Source: Promethearchaeota archaeon (GTDB lineage: Archaea; Asgardarchaeota; Lokiarchaeia; Sigyniarchaeales; SOKP01). Taken from it: a stretch of 34,373 nucleotides of DNA. Shown here piece after piece: positions 1-8,264 of this stretch (positions are counted from its first letter, which is position 1; every line of letters starts with the position of its first letter). The stretch spans positions 1-34,373 of the forward strand of contig JAUVXW010000043.1 in assembly GCA_030603385.1 (NCBI GenBank). Reading direction: 5' to 3'. The notes beneath the pieces were generated by a model. It searched no databases and was not told the origin of the DNA. It saw only the letters and a list, made by a program, of their open reading frames with translations. The position numbers were made by a program, and so were the translations under genes.

Positions 1-695
1 AACATTGAGGAATCTGATGGGTTTTCTGGATCGAAATCACGAGCTTCACCAATATCCCGTATAATTGCAACAACAGTATATTCAAGCCATGTTCCTGTAT
101 TTAACGGATTATGTCCAAGAAATGATCCATTGACAGGAAAAATCCAAACACTATCACCTGCTTCAAAATCTTTCCCTAATTGGATTTTTAATGATTCTGA
201 AATAACTAATACGTTGTCATTGTTGATAGGGTCAACATATTTAAGAAGTTCTTCAATCGAATCTCCATCACTAACTGAATCTATTATATAAGGATCCGCA
301 CCTAATTTTCGTTCATCTGGATCTAGATGATCAATGCCATTTATCCCAGTTCTAGTACTATTATCTACTTGGTTTCCACTATCAGTTGCGCTAACATGAA
401 CATTAAAACCAGAAATTCTATAAGCTACTGATTCAACGTGTTTTATATCTTCGATTTCATTATTAATTTCATTAGGATCAAACCAACCATCAGTACTATT
501 GGCAGATCTAATGAGAATGTCAGCTGTTCCCATCTGTTTATCAATAGTTTCTAGCATCATTACTTGGAATGAGTCAGAAACAATCATTACTCCCCCAAAC
601 AAAGCAACGCTGATGACAAGGGTAATTGTTGTCAGAATATAGCGGACTTTACGTCTTTTCATATTGCGTAATGCGATTTTTAGTATTGCACCCAT
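1..695 (-). CDS. FtsX/MacB-like ABC transporter permease, N-terminal part (cut by window edge)
   Basis: The reading frame starts at an ATG at 695 and runs off the left edge, giving 231 complete codons. The protein opens with a short basic stretch (ALRNMKRRKVRYILTT) followed by one hydrophobic helix (TLVISVALFGGVMIVSDSF) and then a long soluble region. This is the layout of FtsX/MacB-family permeases: first transmembrane helix, then the extracytoplasmic 'MacB-PCD' domain, with three more helices expected beyond the edge. The soluble part contains the typical pattern of disruption and reset, with segments such as LVISESLKIQLG. Such permeases work with an ATPase subunit that should lie further left. 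No strong Shine-Dalgarno is visible before the ATG. Family confident; transported substrate or role cannot be told. Confidence 0.85.
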   Translation of the reverse strand, partial: MGAILKIALRNMKRRKVRYILTTITLVISVALFGGVMIVSDSFQVMMLETIDKQMGTADILIRSANSTDGWFDPNEINNEIEDIKHVESVAYRISGFNVHVSATDSGNQVDNSTRTGINGIDHLDPDERKLGADPYIIDSVSDGDSIEELLKYVDPINNDNVLVISESLKIQLGKDFEAGDSVWIFPVNGSFLGHNPLNTGTWLEYTVVAIIRDIGEARDFDPENPSDSSM

Positions 696-743
696 GTTCT
701 TATTTACTCTTTTTTGTTTTTTTTTAAAGTTTTATTTAAGATT

Positions 744-762
744 ATGAGGAATTAATCCTCAT
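744..762. promoter_or_regulatory. Perfect 7-bp inverted repeat in the leader of the FtsX-like gene
   Basis: ATGAGGA and TCCTCAT form a perfect inverted repeat separated by ATTAA, 48 bases upstream of the permease ATG. A TATTTAAATA box on the minus strand near 796-806 would place a transcription start near 770, so the repeat would sit at the 5' end of the permease mRNA or serve as an operator. On the plus strand it is followed by a T-run, but no plus-strand gene ends here, so a terminator for that strand is less likely. Function is inference. Confidence 0.35.
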
Positions 763-951
763 CTCTTTTTTTTATAAAAATGTTATCAAATATGTTCTAT
801 TTAAATATTTTTTAAAATATAATTCTATACTTATTATTTATTAATATTAAAGTTTTCGATATATCAGAATTAGATATATAATTCTTTGCTTTCTCTTTGA
901 CCTTGTTTTTTAGTTTTATATTGAATTAATTCTCTATAGTACCAATAGAAT

Positions 952-2697
952 CTATTTGAAATTATTTTTAATATATTCCATTACTTTATGTATTTCTTCT
1001 AAATGAGTTTCTCTTTTACCAAAAATATAAAATCTAACATTTGGACCAGTACCGCTAGGTCTAAAATAGAGAGTAGAGTCTTTACTTTTTAACTGGTATA
1101 TATCGATATTATTGTTGTTATCAGATAAAGCATGAATCTGGTAATCTTTCTCTCCGATTACAATAGTCTTTCCATCAAATGCATTAAAATTCTTCATAAT
1201 TTTGACTTTTTCCTCATCAATCGCAGGAATGGTTCGGTTTATCCCCTTAATCGACCAATCAATTGATTCTGAAATGACAAATCCACGACAGATAAGTTCT
1301 GTAATTAAGACCAATGCGGGAACGGGATATTTATCCGCAATTATTGGTAAATCTGTAGAGAACTCAGCTTCTCCTGTTTCTGGATTTTTGGAAACATTCA
1401 AAATGTTCAAAGTATGCCCCCCGGACTCCTCCCAATACACATTTAAATAAGATTCAGTATCTATGTTTTCTAATTCCATTAACTCTAAAATTTGTTGCTT
1501 CAGAGGAACGGGATTATTTATTTTGATTAATTTTTTATTTTGATCTTCCAAATAAAGAATTGCTGTATCTACTTTTGATTGTTCAACTTCTACTCCGAAC
1601 AGAAAATACATAATTACACCCAAATGTTTGTAACCCACACCTGTTAAAATATTTAAAAAACTAGTATGATCTCCGCGTAAATCACTTGGAATCGTTCTAA
1701 TATTTATAATTTTTTTACCAAATTCTTTAGCTAGGATATTGTGCATTGCTGAATATATTTCATTTGGGATATAAGTAAAATATTCTCCATTTTGCTTCAC
1801 ATACAATGCAATTCTATCTCTGTCAGCGTCAAGTAATAGAGCAATTTTAGAATCATTTTGTTCCATCGCATCCTTTAGTTTTTTTTCATAAATTATTTTT
1901 ATAGGATTAGGAGGATTAATTTCTTCCTCGATAAGTATAACATTTGCCCCATAATCTTTAAATAAATCAACAATACCTCGAGCTTTGCCTAAATAAGGCC
2001 AAATAACTATATTTTTACCCTTAATGCTTGTAATTTCTAATACTCCAGATAATAATTTTTTCACATAATCATTATTCTTTTTAATTGTATCAATCTGGAT
2101 AGCGTTATAATCTGTTTTCAGATAAATTTCTTTGTAATTTAACGCTCTTCTAGATATATCTTTAAATATTCTGCCAGACATAGGCATAGGATATTCAATA
2201 TAGAATTTAATCCCATTCCAAGATAATTCGTTATGACTTGCTGTAAGGACAATTATTAGATTAATATCCTCATATAAAGCTACAGATGCAGCACCATATG
2301 GAGAAGATACTTTGGATTCATTTGGAGAATCTTGCTGATGATATATCTGAAATCCATCATAAGCAAAGATTTCGGAACAATATTGCAATAATAAACTTTT
2401 ACTTGGACGATTGTCAGATACGATCAATACCTTTAAATTTTGATTACCTCTTAATTCTATGTAATGCTGACTAATTGCTTTAAATACTCTTAAGAAAAGA
2501 AAGAGCTTACTATTTGGTAGATAATATTTTTTATTTTCTTCAATTATATCACATATTTGAATTCTTAATCCTGATGTGGGTGCTACAATAGGGTCAATGA
2601 TATTTTTTTCTCTTTCTGTCAGCTCAGGTAATTTGAGAGTTTTAATTCCTTTTTCTGAATTCTCTAATTTAATATCTTCTATATTTAGTTCAATCAG
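952..2697 (-). CDS. Phosphohexomutase (phosphoglucomutase/phosphomannomutase family), start codon unusual
   Basis: An alpha-D-phosphohexomutase, interconverting hexose 1- and 6-phosphates. All four signature loops are visible (numbered from the codon at 2697): the N-terminal PTSGLR loop at 40-45, the phosphoserine loop TASHN (Ser154), the metal loop DADRDR at 290-295, the sugar loop ESGGH at 424-428, and the phosphate loop RPSGTGPN at 546-553. The usual third residue of the metal loop (G of DGDxDR) is Ala. The first canonical start in frame is a TTG at 2427, but that would cut off the first 90 codons including PTSGLR. No ATG, GTG or TTG exists between the stop at 2698-2700 and 2427; CTG at 2697 or ATT at 2694 follow a GGTGA Shine-Dalgarno at 2703-2707. 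With the extension the protein is about 581 residues, the size of bacterial PgcA-type enzymes. It lies 90 bases downstream of the longin-GTPase on the same strand. Confidence 0.88.
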   Translation of the reverse strand: MIELNIEDIKLENSEKGIKTLKLPELTEREKNIIDPIVAPTSGLRIQICDIIEENKKYYLPNSKLFLFLRVFKAISQHYIELRGNQNLKVLIVSDNRPSKSLLLQYCSEIFAYDGFQIYHQQDSPNESKVSSPYGAASVALYEDINLIIVLTASHNELSWNGIKFYIEYPMPMSGRIFKDISRRALNYKEIYLKTDYNAIQIDTIKKNNDYVKKLLSGVLEITSIKGKNIVIWPYLGKARGIVDLFKDYGANVILIEEEINPPNPIKIIYEKKLKDAMEQNDSKIALLLDADRDRIALYVKQNGEYFTYIPNEIYSAMHNILAKEFGKKIINIRTIPSDLRGDHTSFLNILTGVGYKHLGVIMYFLFGVEVEQSKVDTAILYLEDQNKKLIKINNPVPLKQQILELMELENIDTESYLNVYWEESGGHTLNILNVSKNPETGEAEFSTDLPIIADKYPVPALVLITELICRGFVISESIDWSIKGINRTIPAIDEEKVKIMKNFNAFDGKTIVIGEKDYQIHALSDNNNNIDIYQLKSKDSTLYFRPSGTGPNVRFYIFGKRETHLEEIHKVMEYIKNNFK

Positions 2698-2786
2698 TTA
2701 AGTCACCAATATTTACTATGATGATTGTGAATAGGATTGAAAATCTTAAAATTATTATTATTTCAAAATAGAATAATAAAACAAAA

Positions 2787-3677
2787 TTAATCACTAATTT
2801 GTGAAATTTCTTTTATAGCTTCTTTTAATATTGCTAATATTTTTTCACGATACATGGGTTCAATAGCAATCATTCCATGAGTCTTAATAGTTCGTTTTTC
2901 ACTAGATAGAATCTTTTCACAAAACTCTGGGGTAAGCCTATTTGGTAAGTCTTGTTTATTAGCAATACCTATTACCAGTTTATCTGGATAATGCTTATCA
3001 AGTAGATCATGAATAATGTCTTTTGTTGGATTTATATTCTCATAAGTGGAATCAGTAACAAGTATAACCATGTCCGTACCTGCAGCTAAACTCTTCCATA
3101 AAGAGTGAAATTGTTTTTGCCCAGCGAAGTCCCACAGAGTAATAGATCTTTCGAATTCATCTCCGTCATAAGATGCTATGTCTGCTGTAATTGTAGGCAC
3201 ATATTCAAGGTCTACATCTTGTCCACATATTAATTTTGTTAATGTAGTTTTCCCTACGCCCCCTAAACCAAGAATAGAAATCTTAATTGCTCCTAAAATA
3301 AGATTATCTAATTCCTTTTCAAATTCGTAAAAAATTGTTCGATTTCCTGCCCAACTCCCACTCTCAAGCATTTTACCATATTTATCTATGAACCTTGCTC
3401 TTACACTCAAAATTTTTGAATTAACTATAGCATCATCGTCTTCGAGATCTGTACAAACTACAATAATAATTGTGTCTATAATAGTGTAAAAATATTTGAA
3501 ATCCTCTGTTTGTGTGCTTTTGATATCACTTTGGCTAATTTCTTTCATAAAACCTGAAAAAGCGCTTAAGAATCCTGCTAATAAATCTCTATCTACTTCT
3601 GAAGTTCCGTAATTCCTGAATAATAATGACTTACCGTCCTTAGTAAGAATATTTATGTACTGAATCAACTTTTCCAC
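2787..3677 (-). CDS. Small Ras/Arf-type GTPase with N-terminal longin-like domain
   Basis: Two parts. Residues 1-115 alternate strands and helices in a longin/roadblock-like pattern (start IQYINILTKDGKSLLF, later FYTIIDTIIIVVCTD) as in longin-type domains of Asgard GTPases and eukaryotic SRX/SNARE proteins. Residues 130-296 are a complete GTPase: P-loop GLGGVGKTT (137-145), switch I Thr in PTITAD, G3 WDFAGQ (182-187), G4 NKQD (240-243). G5 is weak (MIAIEP replaces SA). The Gln of G3 needed for hydrolysis is present. There is no CAAX-type C-terminus. Starts with GTG and has no obvious Shine-Dalgarno, suggesting a short-leader mRNA. Divergent from the coiled-coil gene at 3817. The GTPase assignment is firm; the longin call is from pattern only. 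Confidence 0.85.
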   Translation of the reverse strand: MEKLIQYINILTKDGKSLLFRNYGTSEVDRDLLAGFLSAFSGFMKEISQSDIKSTQTEDFKYFYTIIDTIIIVVCTDLEDDDAIVNSKILSVRARFIDKYGKMLESGSWAGNRTIFYEFEKELDNLILGAIKISILGLGGVGKTTLTKLICGQDVDLEYVPTITADIASYDGDEFERSITLWDFAGQKQFHSLWKSLAAGTDMVILVTDSTYENINPTKDIIHDLLDKHYPDKLVIGIANKQDLPNRLTPEFCEKILSSEKRTIKTHGMIAIEPMYREKILAILKEAIKEISQISD

Positions 3678-3816
3678 TTGAGAAGTTTTTTATAAAAGCA
3701 TTATCATTATAATTATTAATTAAATAATAAATTTCAATAAAAAATAAATTTTGTAATAGTTCTCATTTTTAATCTATAGATAACTTTCTATAATATAAAT
3801 TTAGAGAGGAAATTTG

Positions 3817-4392
3817 ATGAACCCTTCAGAAAATAAGGATGAAAAAATTGAAAAATTCGCATCAATCCTCGAGAAATTTGGGCTCGATATCATCACAAAA
3901 ATGGGACAAACTAATTTAAAGATAAATACACTAACTGATAAAGTTGATCAATTAAGTAAAGCAACAATCGATGTAAAAGCATTATTACCTCAACTAACCA
4001 ATGTTATTGAAAATCAAAAAATTCTGGAAGCTGAACTTGAGCTAATTAGAACATTAATTCAAAGATCTGATATTTCATTTCAATCAAAAGATGTGGAGGC
4101 TGAAGCGGTTGAACGTGATATATCTGCAACAGACAGAAAACAGTCAATAATAGATGAATTTAACAGCTTAGTGAAGTATTTGGATGAAAATGATGATCCC
4201 CAACCAGTAATAACTAATTTAGAGAACATAAAAGAAGAAATATTTGTTTTTACTGGAGGTCATAGGATTCTTTATGAAATAGGGCAGTTTAATAATAAAC
4301 TAAATGGTTTAGAGTCTCTTCCCGAAGAAATAAAAGAAGATCTAAAAGAAAAAATTACATTTTGGATAAATAAATTAACCGTAAAGGGATAA
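3817..4392 (+). CDS. Unknown coiled-coil protein
   Basis: 191 residues, Glu/Lys/Ile/Leu-rich, no Cys, no signal or membrane segment. Residues 5-110 have heptad-like spacing of Leu/Ile (KINTLTDKVDQLSKATIDVKALL region), so a helical coiled coil is likely; residues 120-191 look like a second small helical domain. The ATG at 3817 is chosen over the TTG directly before it because GAGAGGA at 3804-3810 lies six bases upstream. It is divergent from the longin-GTPase with 139 bases between, and converges with the surface-protein gene with a two-base gap. I do not recognise the family. A scaffold or regulator for the neighbouring GTPases is possible but is only inference from position. Confidence 0.65.
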   Translation: MNPSENKDEKIEKFASILEKFGLDIITKMGQTNLKINTLTDKVDQLSKATIDVKALLPQLTNVIENQKILEAELELIRTLIQRSDISFQSKDVEAEAVERDISATDRKQSIIDEFNSLVKYLDENDDPQPVITNLENIKEEIFVFTGGHRILYEIGQFNNKLNGLESLPEEIKEDLKEKITFWINKLTVKG

Positions 4393-4394
4393 AA

Positions 4395-5114
4395 TTAGGT
4401 TTTAAATTTATACTTATAGATAATAATTCCAATTAGAATTACCCCTGCAGCGACTGCTATTATAACAGTTATCGAGACAATTAACACTACGTTATTTGGT
4501 TGTTTTATTAACGTTAAAGTTGATATTATCTCATTATTACTTATAACCTCTTGTTTTATCAAGATCCCTTGTTCGTTATAAGTGAGAATGGTTTGATTAT
4601 TAGCAATATCAATAGTTATCGTGTTGCCAATAACATTTGCAGACCAAGCTGTATAACCTTCAATGAATCCTTTCACAATATTTACATCTACATGGTCATC
4701 CGGAATAATATAATACCCTCCGTAGCCTTGCATTAAAAGATTGTTCATGTATTGATCGTATCTAAATAATTGATGGGTTTTATTATAAACCAAGCATGTC
4801 TGATTTTGATATTTTATGGAATCAACAATTAACACTTCATATGTTTTAGTATTGGACTTGAGCTTACTGACGTTTATGTTGACGACCAAAGCATTGATTA
4901 TTTCGTAATACTGAAATATACTTACAACCTCCACTTTAATTTTCAATGGTTCAGGAACTACATTATCATCAAAGTCATATTCTATGAAATCCCCTTCATC
5001 TACAGGGACTGAAGTATCACCGAGCTTAAATCCCGCAAAAACGGGAATTATACAACCGGAAAAAACCAGAAAGAAAAATAAGATATTCCCCAAGATATAT
5101 TTTTTTAATTTCAT
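4395..5114 (-). CDS. Surface protein with N-terminal signal and C-terminal membrane anchor
   Basis: 239 residues: basic start, hydrophobic signal (ILGNILFFFLVFSGCIIPVF), an extracytoplasmic region of about 175 residues rich in Asn, Thr, Val and Tyr, then a C-terminal membrane helix (VLIVSITVIIAVAAGVILIG) ending with a basic tail YKYKFKT. Topology: domain outside, short tail inside. The opening outside motif VDEGDFIEYDFD resembles the VGDxIxF motif repeated in the large surface protein at 29416-31830, so the two may share a domain type. A preceding TTG is in frame, but the ATG is the simpler start. It ends two bases from the convergent coiled-coil gene and begins 86 bases downstream of the Rab-like GTPase. 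Function unknown. Confidence 0.7.
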   Translation of the reverse strand: MKLKKYILGNILFFFLVFSGCIIPVFAGFKLGDTSVPVDEGDFIEYDFDDNVVPEPLKIKVEVVSIFQYYEIINALVVNINVSKLKSNTKTYEVLIVDSIKYQNQTCLVYNKTHQLFRYDQYMNNLLMQGYGGYYIIPDDHVDVNIVKGFIEGYTAWSANVIGNTITIDIANNQTILTYNEQGILIKQEVISNNEIISTLTLIKQPNNVVLIVSITVIIAVAAGVILIGIIIYKYKFKT

Positions 5115-5200
5115 CAAAATTTAATGGTTAGCATTCAAAAAAAAGCTTTTCCTAATTTACTTATCCCAAATACAATGAAATTAGGTTTAAAAAAAAATTA

Positions 5201-5782
5201 CTATTCCTGTAATTTTGAAAGAAGCGTAAGCTCACCGATTTTGTGGAAAATTTCAGAAACATTCTCTCCTGTTAATGCAGATGTTTCGAAAAAGGGGGCA
5301 TTCAGTTTCTGGGATAGGTGTTCTGCCATAGGTAATATAATCTTTTTCTCATCTTTCAAATCTATTTTATTGCCTATTAAAATCCGGGGAATTCCTGAAA
5401 GCGCATATTTCACGGCTGTAGAATACCAATTATTTACATTTGAGAAGGAACTTGATCGAGTAACATCGTAAACTAACATCATTCCATCTGCACCATTAAA
5501 GTATGGACGATGGAGCATGTAAAATTGTGGCTGACCTGCTACATCCCAAATCATCAAGCTTACATTTGTATCCTTTCCCATGTCGTTCTTTACAGTGACT
5601 TTTTCTTTGGTAATATTAACCCCGACGGTTGGAACGTATTCATACTGAAATTTATCACCGCAAAAATTAGTTAGAAGGCTAGTTTTGCCAACAGCAGGAT
5701 CCCCGATTACAATTATTTTATAAATCATCTCAGAACGTTCATGATACACTAAATCCTCGTCAGATTTATTCTTATCGTTCAT
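5201..5782 (-). CDS. Rab/Ras-like small GTPase
   Basis: 193 residues, one GTPase domain with every canonical element: P-loop GDPAVGKTS (27-35), switch I Thr52 in PTVG, G3 WDVAGQ (79-84) including the catalytic Gln, G4 NKID (138-141), G5 ETSAL (166-170). The Rab-like features are the WDVAGQ and YDVTRSSSF segments. Residues 1-18 are an acidic, polar extension. No C-terminal cysteines for prenylation (ends SKLQE), so membrane attachment would need another route. GTPases of this type are abundant in Asgard genomes and rare in other archaea. It lies on the same strand as the surface-protein gene that follows. Confidence 0.92.
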   Translation of the reverse strand: MNDKNKSDEDLVYHERSEMIYKIIVIGDPAVGKTSLLTNFCGDKFQYEYVPTVGVNITKEKVTVKNDMGKDTNVSLMIWDVAGQPQFYMLHRPYFNGADGMMLVYDVTRSSSFSNVNNWYSTAVKYALSGIPRILIGNKIDLKDEKKIILPMAEHLSQKLNAPFFETSALTGENVSEIFHKIGELTLLSKLQE

Positions 5783-5857
5783 AATGTTAAATTTTCCAAT
5801 TGATTATTTTCGATTTTTAATTAATTAATTAATGAAATTCGGATATAAAAATGTTAA

Positions 5858-6403
5858 TTATTCCTTTTTAAATTGAATTTGTTTAGAGATTTCAAATTTC
5901 GAAGTTTTAATATTTTCACGAGAGATAAAGTAAATTTTGTCGAGTATAAATTTGATTTCTTTCCAAGTTTTCTGAAAATCTGTAATCATCTTTAGCAATT
6001 TATTCTTCCCTTTGATTTGACCAACGCTTAGATGGGGTCTAAATCTATTTTTATATTTATTTACATCATCACAATCAGGTACAATTTTCAGAATTTCTGC
6101 TTGTAAATTAACTATTAAATCAACAGGTTCAGGATCAAGCCACAGAGTATATTTTTGATGCCCATGGCTAAAGTATTTAAAATTTGATAGAGATAATTCG
6201 AATGGTTTAAGATCTCTACATTTTTCAGAAAATGCTTTTTCAAGAGCTACATATTCAGTTTTAGGCATAAATGGGTAGAGTAAAGTTATATGAGGCATCC
6301 ATCTATGAATATTTCGGTCATATATTTTGCGAATCTCTTGTATTGATTCCCATTTTTCTTCTGGAGGTATTATCACAACAGCAGAAGTATAATCTTTTCT
6401 CAT
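5858..6403 (-). CDS. 2H phosphoesterase / 2'-5' RNA ligase-like protein
   Basis: 181 residues with the two HxT/Sx motifs that define the 2H superfamily: HIT (H38, T40) in MPHITLLYPF and HLS (H124, S126) in FRPHLSVGQIKG, about 85 residues apart as expected for LigT/ThpR-like proteins. These enzymes hydrolyse or form 2',5' or cyclic phosphodiester bonds in RNA or nucleotides. The first motif followed by LYPF and the FRPHLSVGQ context point to the bacterial/archaeal '2'-5' RNA ligase family' rather than to eukaryotic CNPase. ATG start, divergent from the PUA gene. The exact substrate cannot be read from sequence. Confidence 0.85.
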   Translation of the reverse strand: MRKDYTSAVVIIPPEEKWESIQEIRKIYDRNIHRWMPHITLLYPFMPKTEYVALEKAFSEKCRDLKPFELSLSNFKYFSHGHQKYTLWLDPEPVDLIVNLQAEILKIVPDCDDVNKYKNRFRPHLSVGQIKGKNKLLKMITDFQKTWKEIKFILDKIYFISRENIKTSKFEISKQIQFKKE

Positions 6404-6464
6404 TAAATTTAGCTTATTATTTTGTTAAGTGTTTCTTATAACCTAATGAAAATTAATTAAAAGA

Positions 6465-6475
6465 TTTTTATTTAA
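6465..6475 (+). promoter_or_regulatory. TATA-like box of the PUA-protein gene
   Basis: TTTTATTTAAG lies about 26-36 bases upstream of the ATG at 6501, so transcription would start within a few bases of the start codon. There is no Shine-Dalgarno, consistent with a nearly leaderless mRNA, common in archaea. Assigned from position and composition only. Confidence 0.4.
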
Positions 6476-6500
6476 GAAAAGTCTAATTGTAATTTGAAGA

Positions 6501-7007
6501 ATGAAAATAAAACAAAGGCACTTTATTCGAAAATCCGAGTTAAACGTTCTTAAAGATGAGATCTTAACACAATACAACCAAGAATTTATTGACCAAGTTT
6601 TCCCTAAAAAAACCAATGTAGAACTTATACAAACCGAATCTGGAGATATTTTATTTGCCGTTAACAATGAACTAAAACTTTGGAAGTCTAAGTATGGATA
6701 TATCCCAGTACTAACCCTTCTTTTAAACAATAGAGTAGATTTAAAAACAATTGTAGTAGATTTTGGAGCTGTACGTTATGTCACTAACGGTGCTGATGTA
6801 ATGAGACCCGGAATCACGAAGATTGATCCATCCATCAAGAAAGATGATATTGTAAAAATAGAAGAAGAAACAAAACACAGGGCATTAGCTGTAGGAAAAG
6901 CTATGTTTGATGCTTCAGAAATGGAAACAAAGACTTCTGGGAAAGTTGTAAAGAATCTTCATACAATTCAAGATCCTATTTGGCAATTTGAAAAACAATT
7001 CAAGTAA
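6501..7007 (+). CDS. PUA-domain RNA-binding protein, MCT-1/Tma20-like
   Basis: 168 residues. The N-terminal part (1-80; DUF1947-like in archaea) contains KKTNVELIQ and LKLWKSKYGYIPVLTLLL, matching eukaryotic MCT-1 features (PkKdPV..., FPTLRLLHKYP). Residues 81-156 are a PUA domain with FGAVRYVTNGADVMRPGI, equivalent to the MCT-1 KFVLSGANIMCPGL segment, then HRALAVGKA, and a C-terminal NLHTIQDPIWQFE like the MCT-1 NIHYLNDGLWHM tail. The eukaryotic homologues bind the small ribosomal subunit and act in recycling and reinitiation with DENR; the archaeal protein's role is inferred. Its last eight bases overlap the convergent small gene at 7000. Confidence 0.85.
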   Translation: MKIKQRHFIRKSELNVLKDEILTQYNQEFIDQVFPKKTNVELIQTESGDILFAVNNELKLWKSKYGYIPVLTLLLNNRVDLKTIVVDFGAVRYVTNGADVMRPGITKIDPSIKKDDIVKIEEETKHRALAVGKAMFDASEMETKTSGKVVKNLHTIQDPIWQFEKQFK

Positions 7008-7299
7008 ATTCTGCTTTTAATATTGATTCCATTAAAAATCTATCTGATTTTGTTAAATCATTAATAGAGTGGCTTTCTGATTCATAGTAATCTATTAAAT
7101 GCCCACATTTTCTAAAATTACATAAACTGAGTATCATTTTTAATCCTTCTGCTATAATTTGTTTGCTTTCAATCTCATCAGATGCTTTTATTAATTTGAT
7201 AATTGAATTTGACTTCCATATTTCATTATCATGGAGATTTTCTTCTAAATAAACAAATTCTTCAAAGATATCATGAAAAAACTCAGTTTCTGTAATCAA
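7000..7299 (-). CDS. Small acidic helical protein, unknown
   Basis: 99 residues, Glu/Asp/Ile-rich, predicted mostly helical, with two Cys close together (LCNFRKCG). The only available start is the TTG at 7299; an in-frame stop lies nine codons upstream. A GGTGG Shine-Dalgarno-like sequence is present but about 13 bases away. Converges with and overlaps the end of the PUA gene by eight bases. Looks like a real gene by amino-acid composition, but I recognise no family. Confidence 0.5.
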   Translation of the reverse strand: MITETEFFHDIFEEFVYLEENLHDNEIWKSNSIIKLIKASDEIESKQIIAEGLKMILSLCNFRKCGHLIDYYESESHSINDLTKSDRFLMESILKAEFT

Positions 7300-7919
7300 T
7301 TTTAGTTTAAACCACCTTAACCCTTAAATATTAGATAAACTAATTCCCCAATTATTAACTAGTTAATATTTATTTTTAATACGAATCATTTCAGAGATTT
7401 TTCGTTATAATAATACACACATAAGAGAAAATCTATAAATTGCATGAATTGAGCACTTCTTCCAAGATGAGGCATCGAAATCAGTTGTTTTAATGTTGAA
7501 AATTTTAAATTTTCCTACATTTTTGTTAATTTTATTAATTATTTTAATGTTTTAATTTAACTAATATGATTTAGTTGATTGTCAATAAATTAAAAAATCT
7601 CATGATACCTGGATATCTCTGTGATAAGAGTAAATTTCCAATTGAAATTTTTATAGTCTAACCCCAAGTAAAAAATTTTTAGTAAATGGTTCTGGGTTTT
7701 TTACTTTATGATTTATAAATGATTTTGAAATCTTAGTTTCTTGTGTAGTGTAGAAAAAAAGTTTCATAATATCTGTGTGATATTGTGTTCTATGCATATT
7801 ACACGATGTTATAATTAGACTTTATTTTATATTACATGGAGCTATATATCGATGATATATCGATGGTAAATTAATAAACATATCTCGATGACTCATCAAA
7901 TTAACAATAAAAAGAGGTT
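7300..7919. other. AT-rich intergenic region without a convincing gene
   Basis: No frame above about 20 codons has protein-like composition on either strand. It holds long A/T runs, an imperfectly placed inverted repeat (AAGTAAAAAA at 7666-7675 with TTTTTTACTT at 7697-7706), and a cluster of 11-bp direct repeats at 7845-7891 just before the next gene. No tRNA-like cloverleaf is apparent. A non-coding RNA cannot be excluded. Confidence 0.5.
7845..7891. repeat. Direct repeats of an 11-bp TATATCGATGA unit
   Basis: TATATCGATGA at 7845-7855 is followed without a gap by TATATCGATGG at 7856-7866, and a third variant TATCTCGATGA lies at 7881-7891. The 11-base period is close to one helical turn and the core ATCGAT is itself palindromic. 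The array ends 28 bases before the small gene at 7920, so it may be an operator for it. Confidence 0.55.
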
Positions 7920-8231
7920 GTGTGTGAAAAAATGTCAATGTATAGATCGTATTTATTAAAAAATAACTTCTGGGCAAAAAAAGGAAATGAAAAGTATCCA
8001 GCAGCAGAAAAGGTTTTTATTAAACATGATTCCGAGGTAGGGGGAATTTATGCTATCATTTTAAACGATAAGAAAGGAGTAAAGATGATGGTGGAAGGGA
8101 AGGATTACTTTTTCAATAACTTTGATAAATTGGATTCTTTTTTAAGTCGTCTTCAGCAGAGAAAAGATAATTTTATGAAAATTCTCAGAAGAAAAAATAT
8201 TTCCCAGAGATTAAGGATGTTAGATATTTAA
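7920..8231 (+). CDS. Small basic protein, unknown
   Basis: 103 residues (98 or 99 if a later ATG is used), strongly basic C-terminus (MKILRRKNISQRLR). The middle KHDSEVGGIYAIILNDKKG suggests a short beta-hairpin followed by two helices. Start is uncertain: GTG at 7920 is only two bases from the AAGAGG Shine-Dalgarno at 7912-7917, whereas the in-frame ATG at 7932 is 14 bases away. Preceded by the 11-bp repeat array; converges with tryptophanase 33 bases later. A small nucleic-acid-binding protein would fit the charge, but no family is recognised. Confidence 0.5.
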   Translation: MCEKMSMYRSYLLKNNFWAKKGNEKYPAAEKVFIKHDSEVGGIYAIILNDKKGVKMMVEGKDYFFNNFDKLDSFLSRLQQRKDNFMKILRRKNISQRLRMLDI

Positions 8232-8264
8232 AGATTTTTGAAAAAATTTTTTACCCTTATTTTA

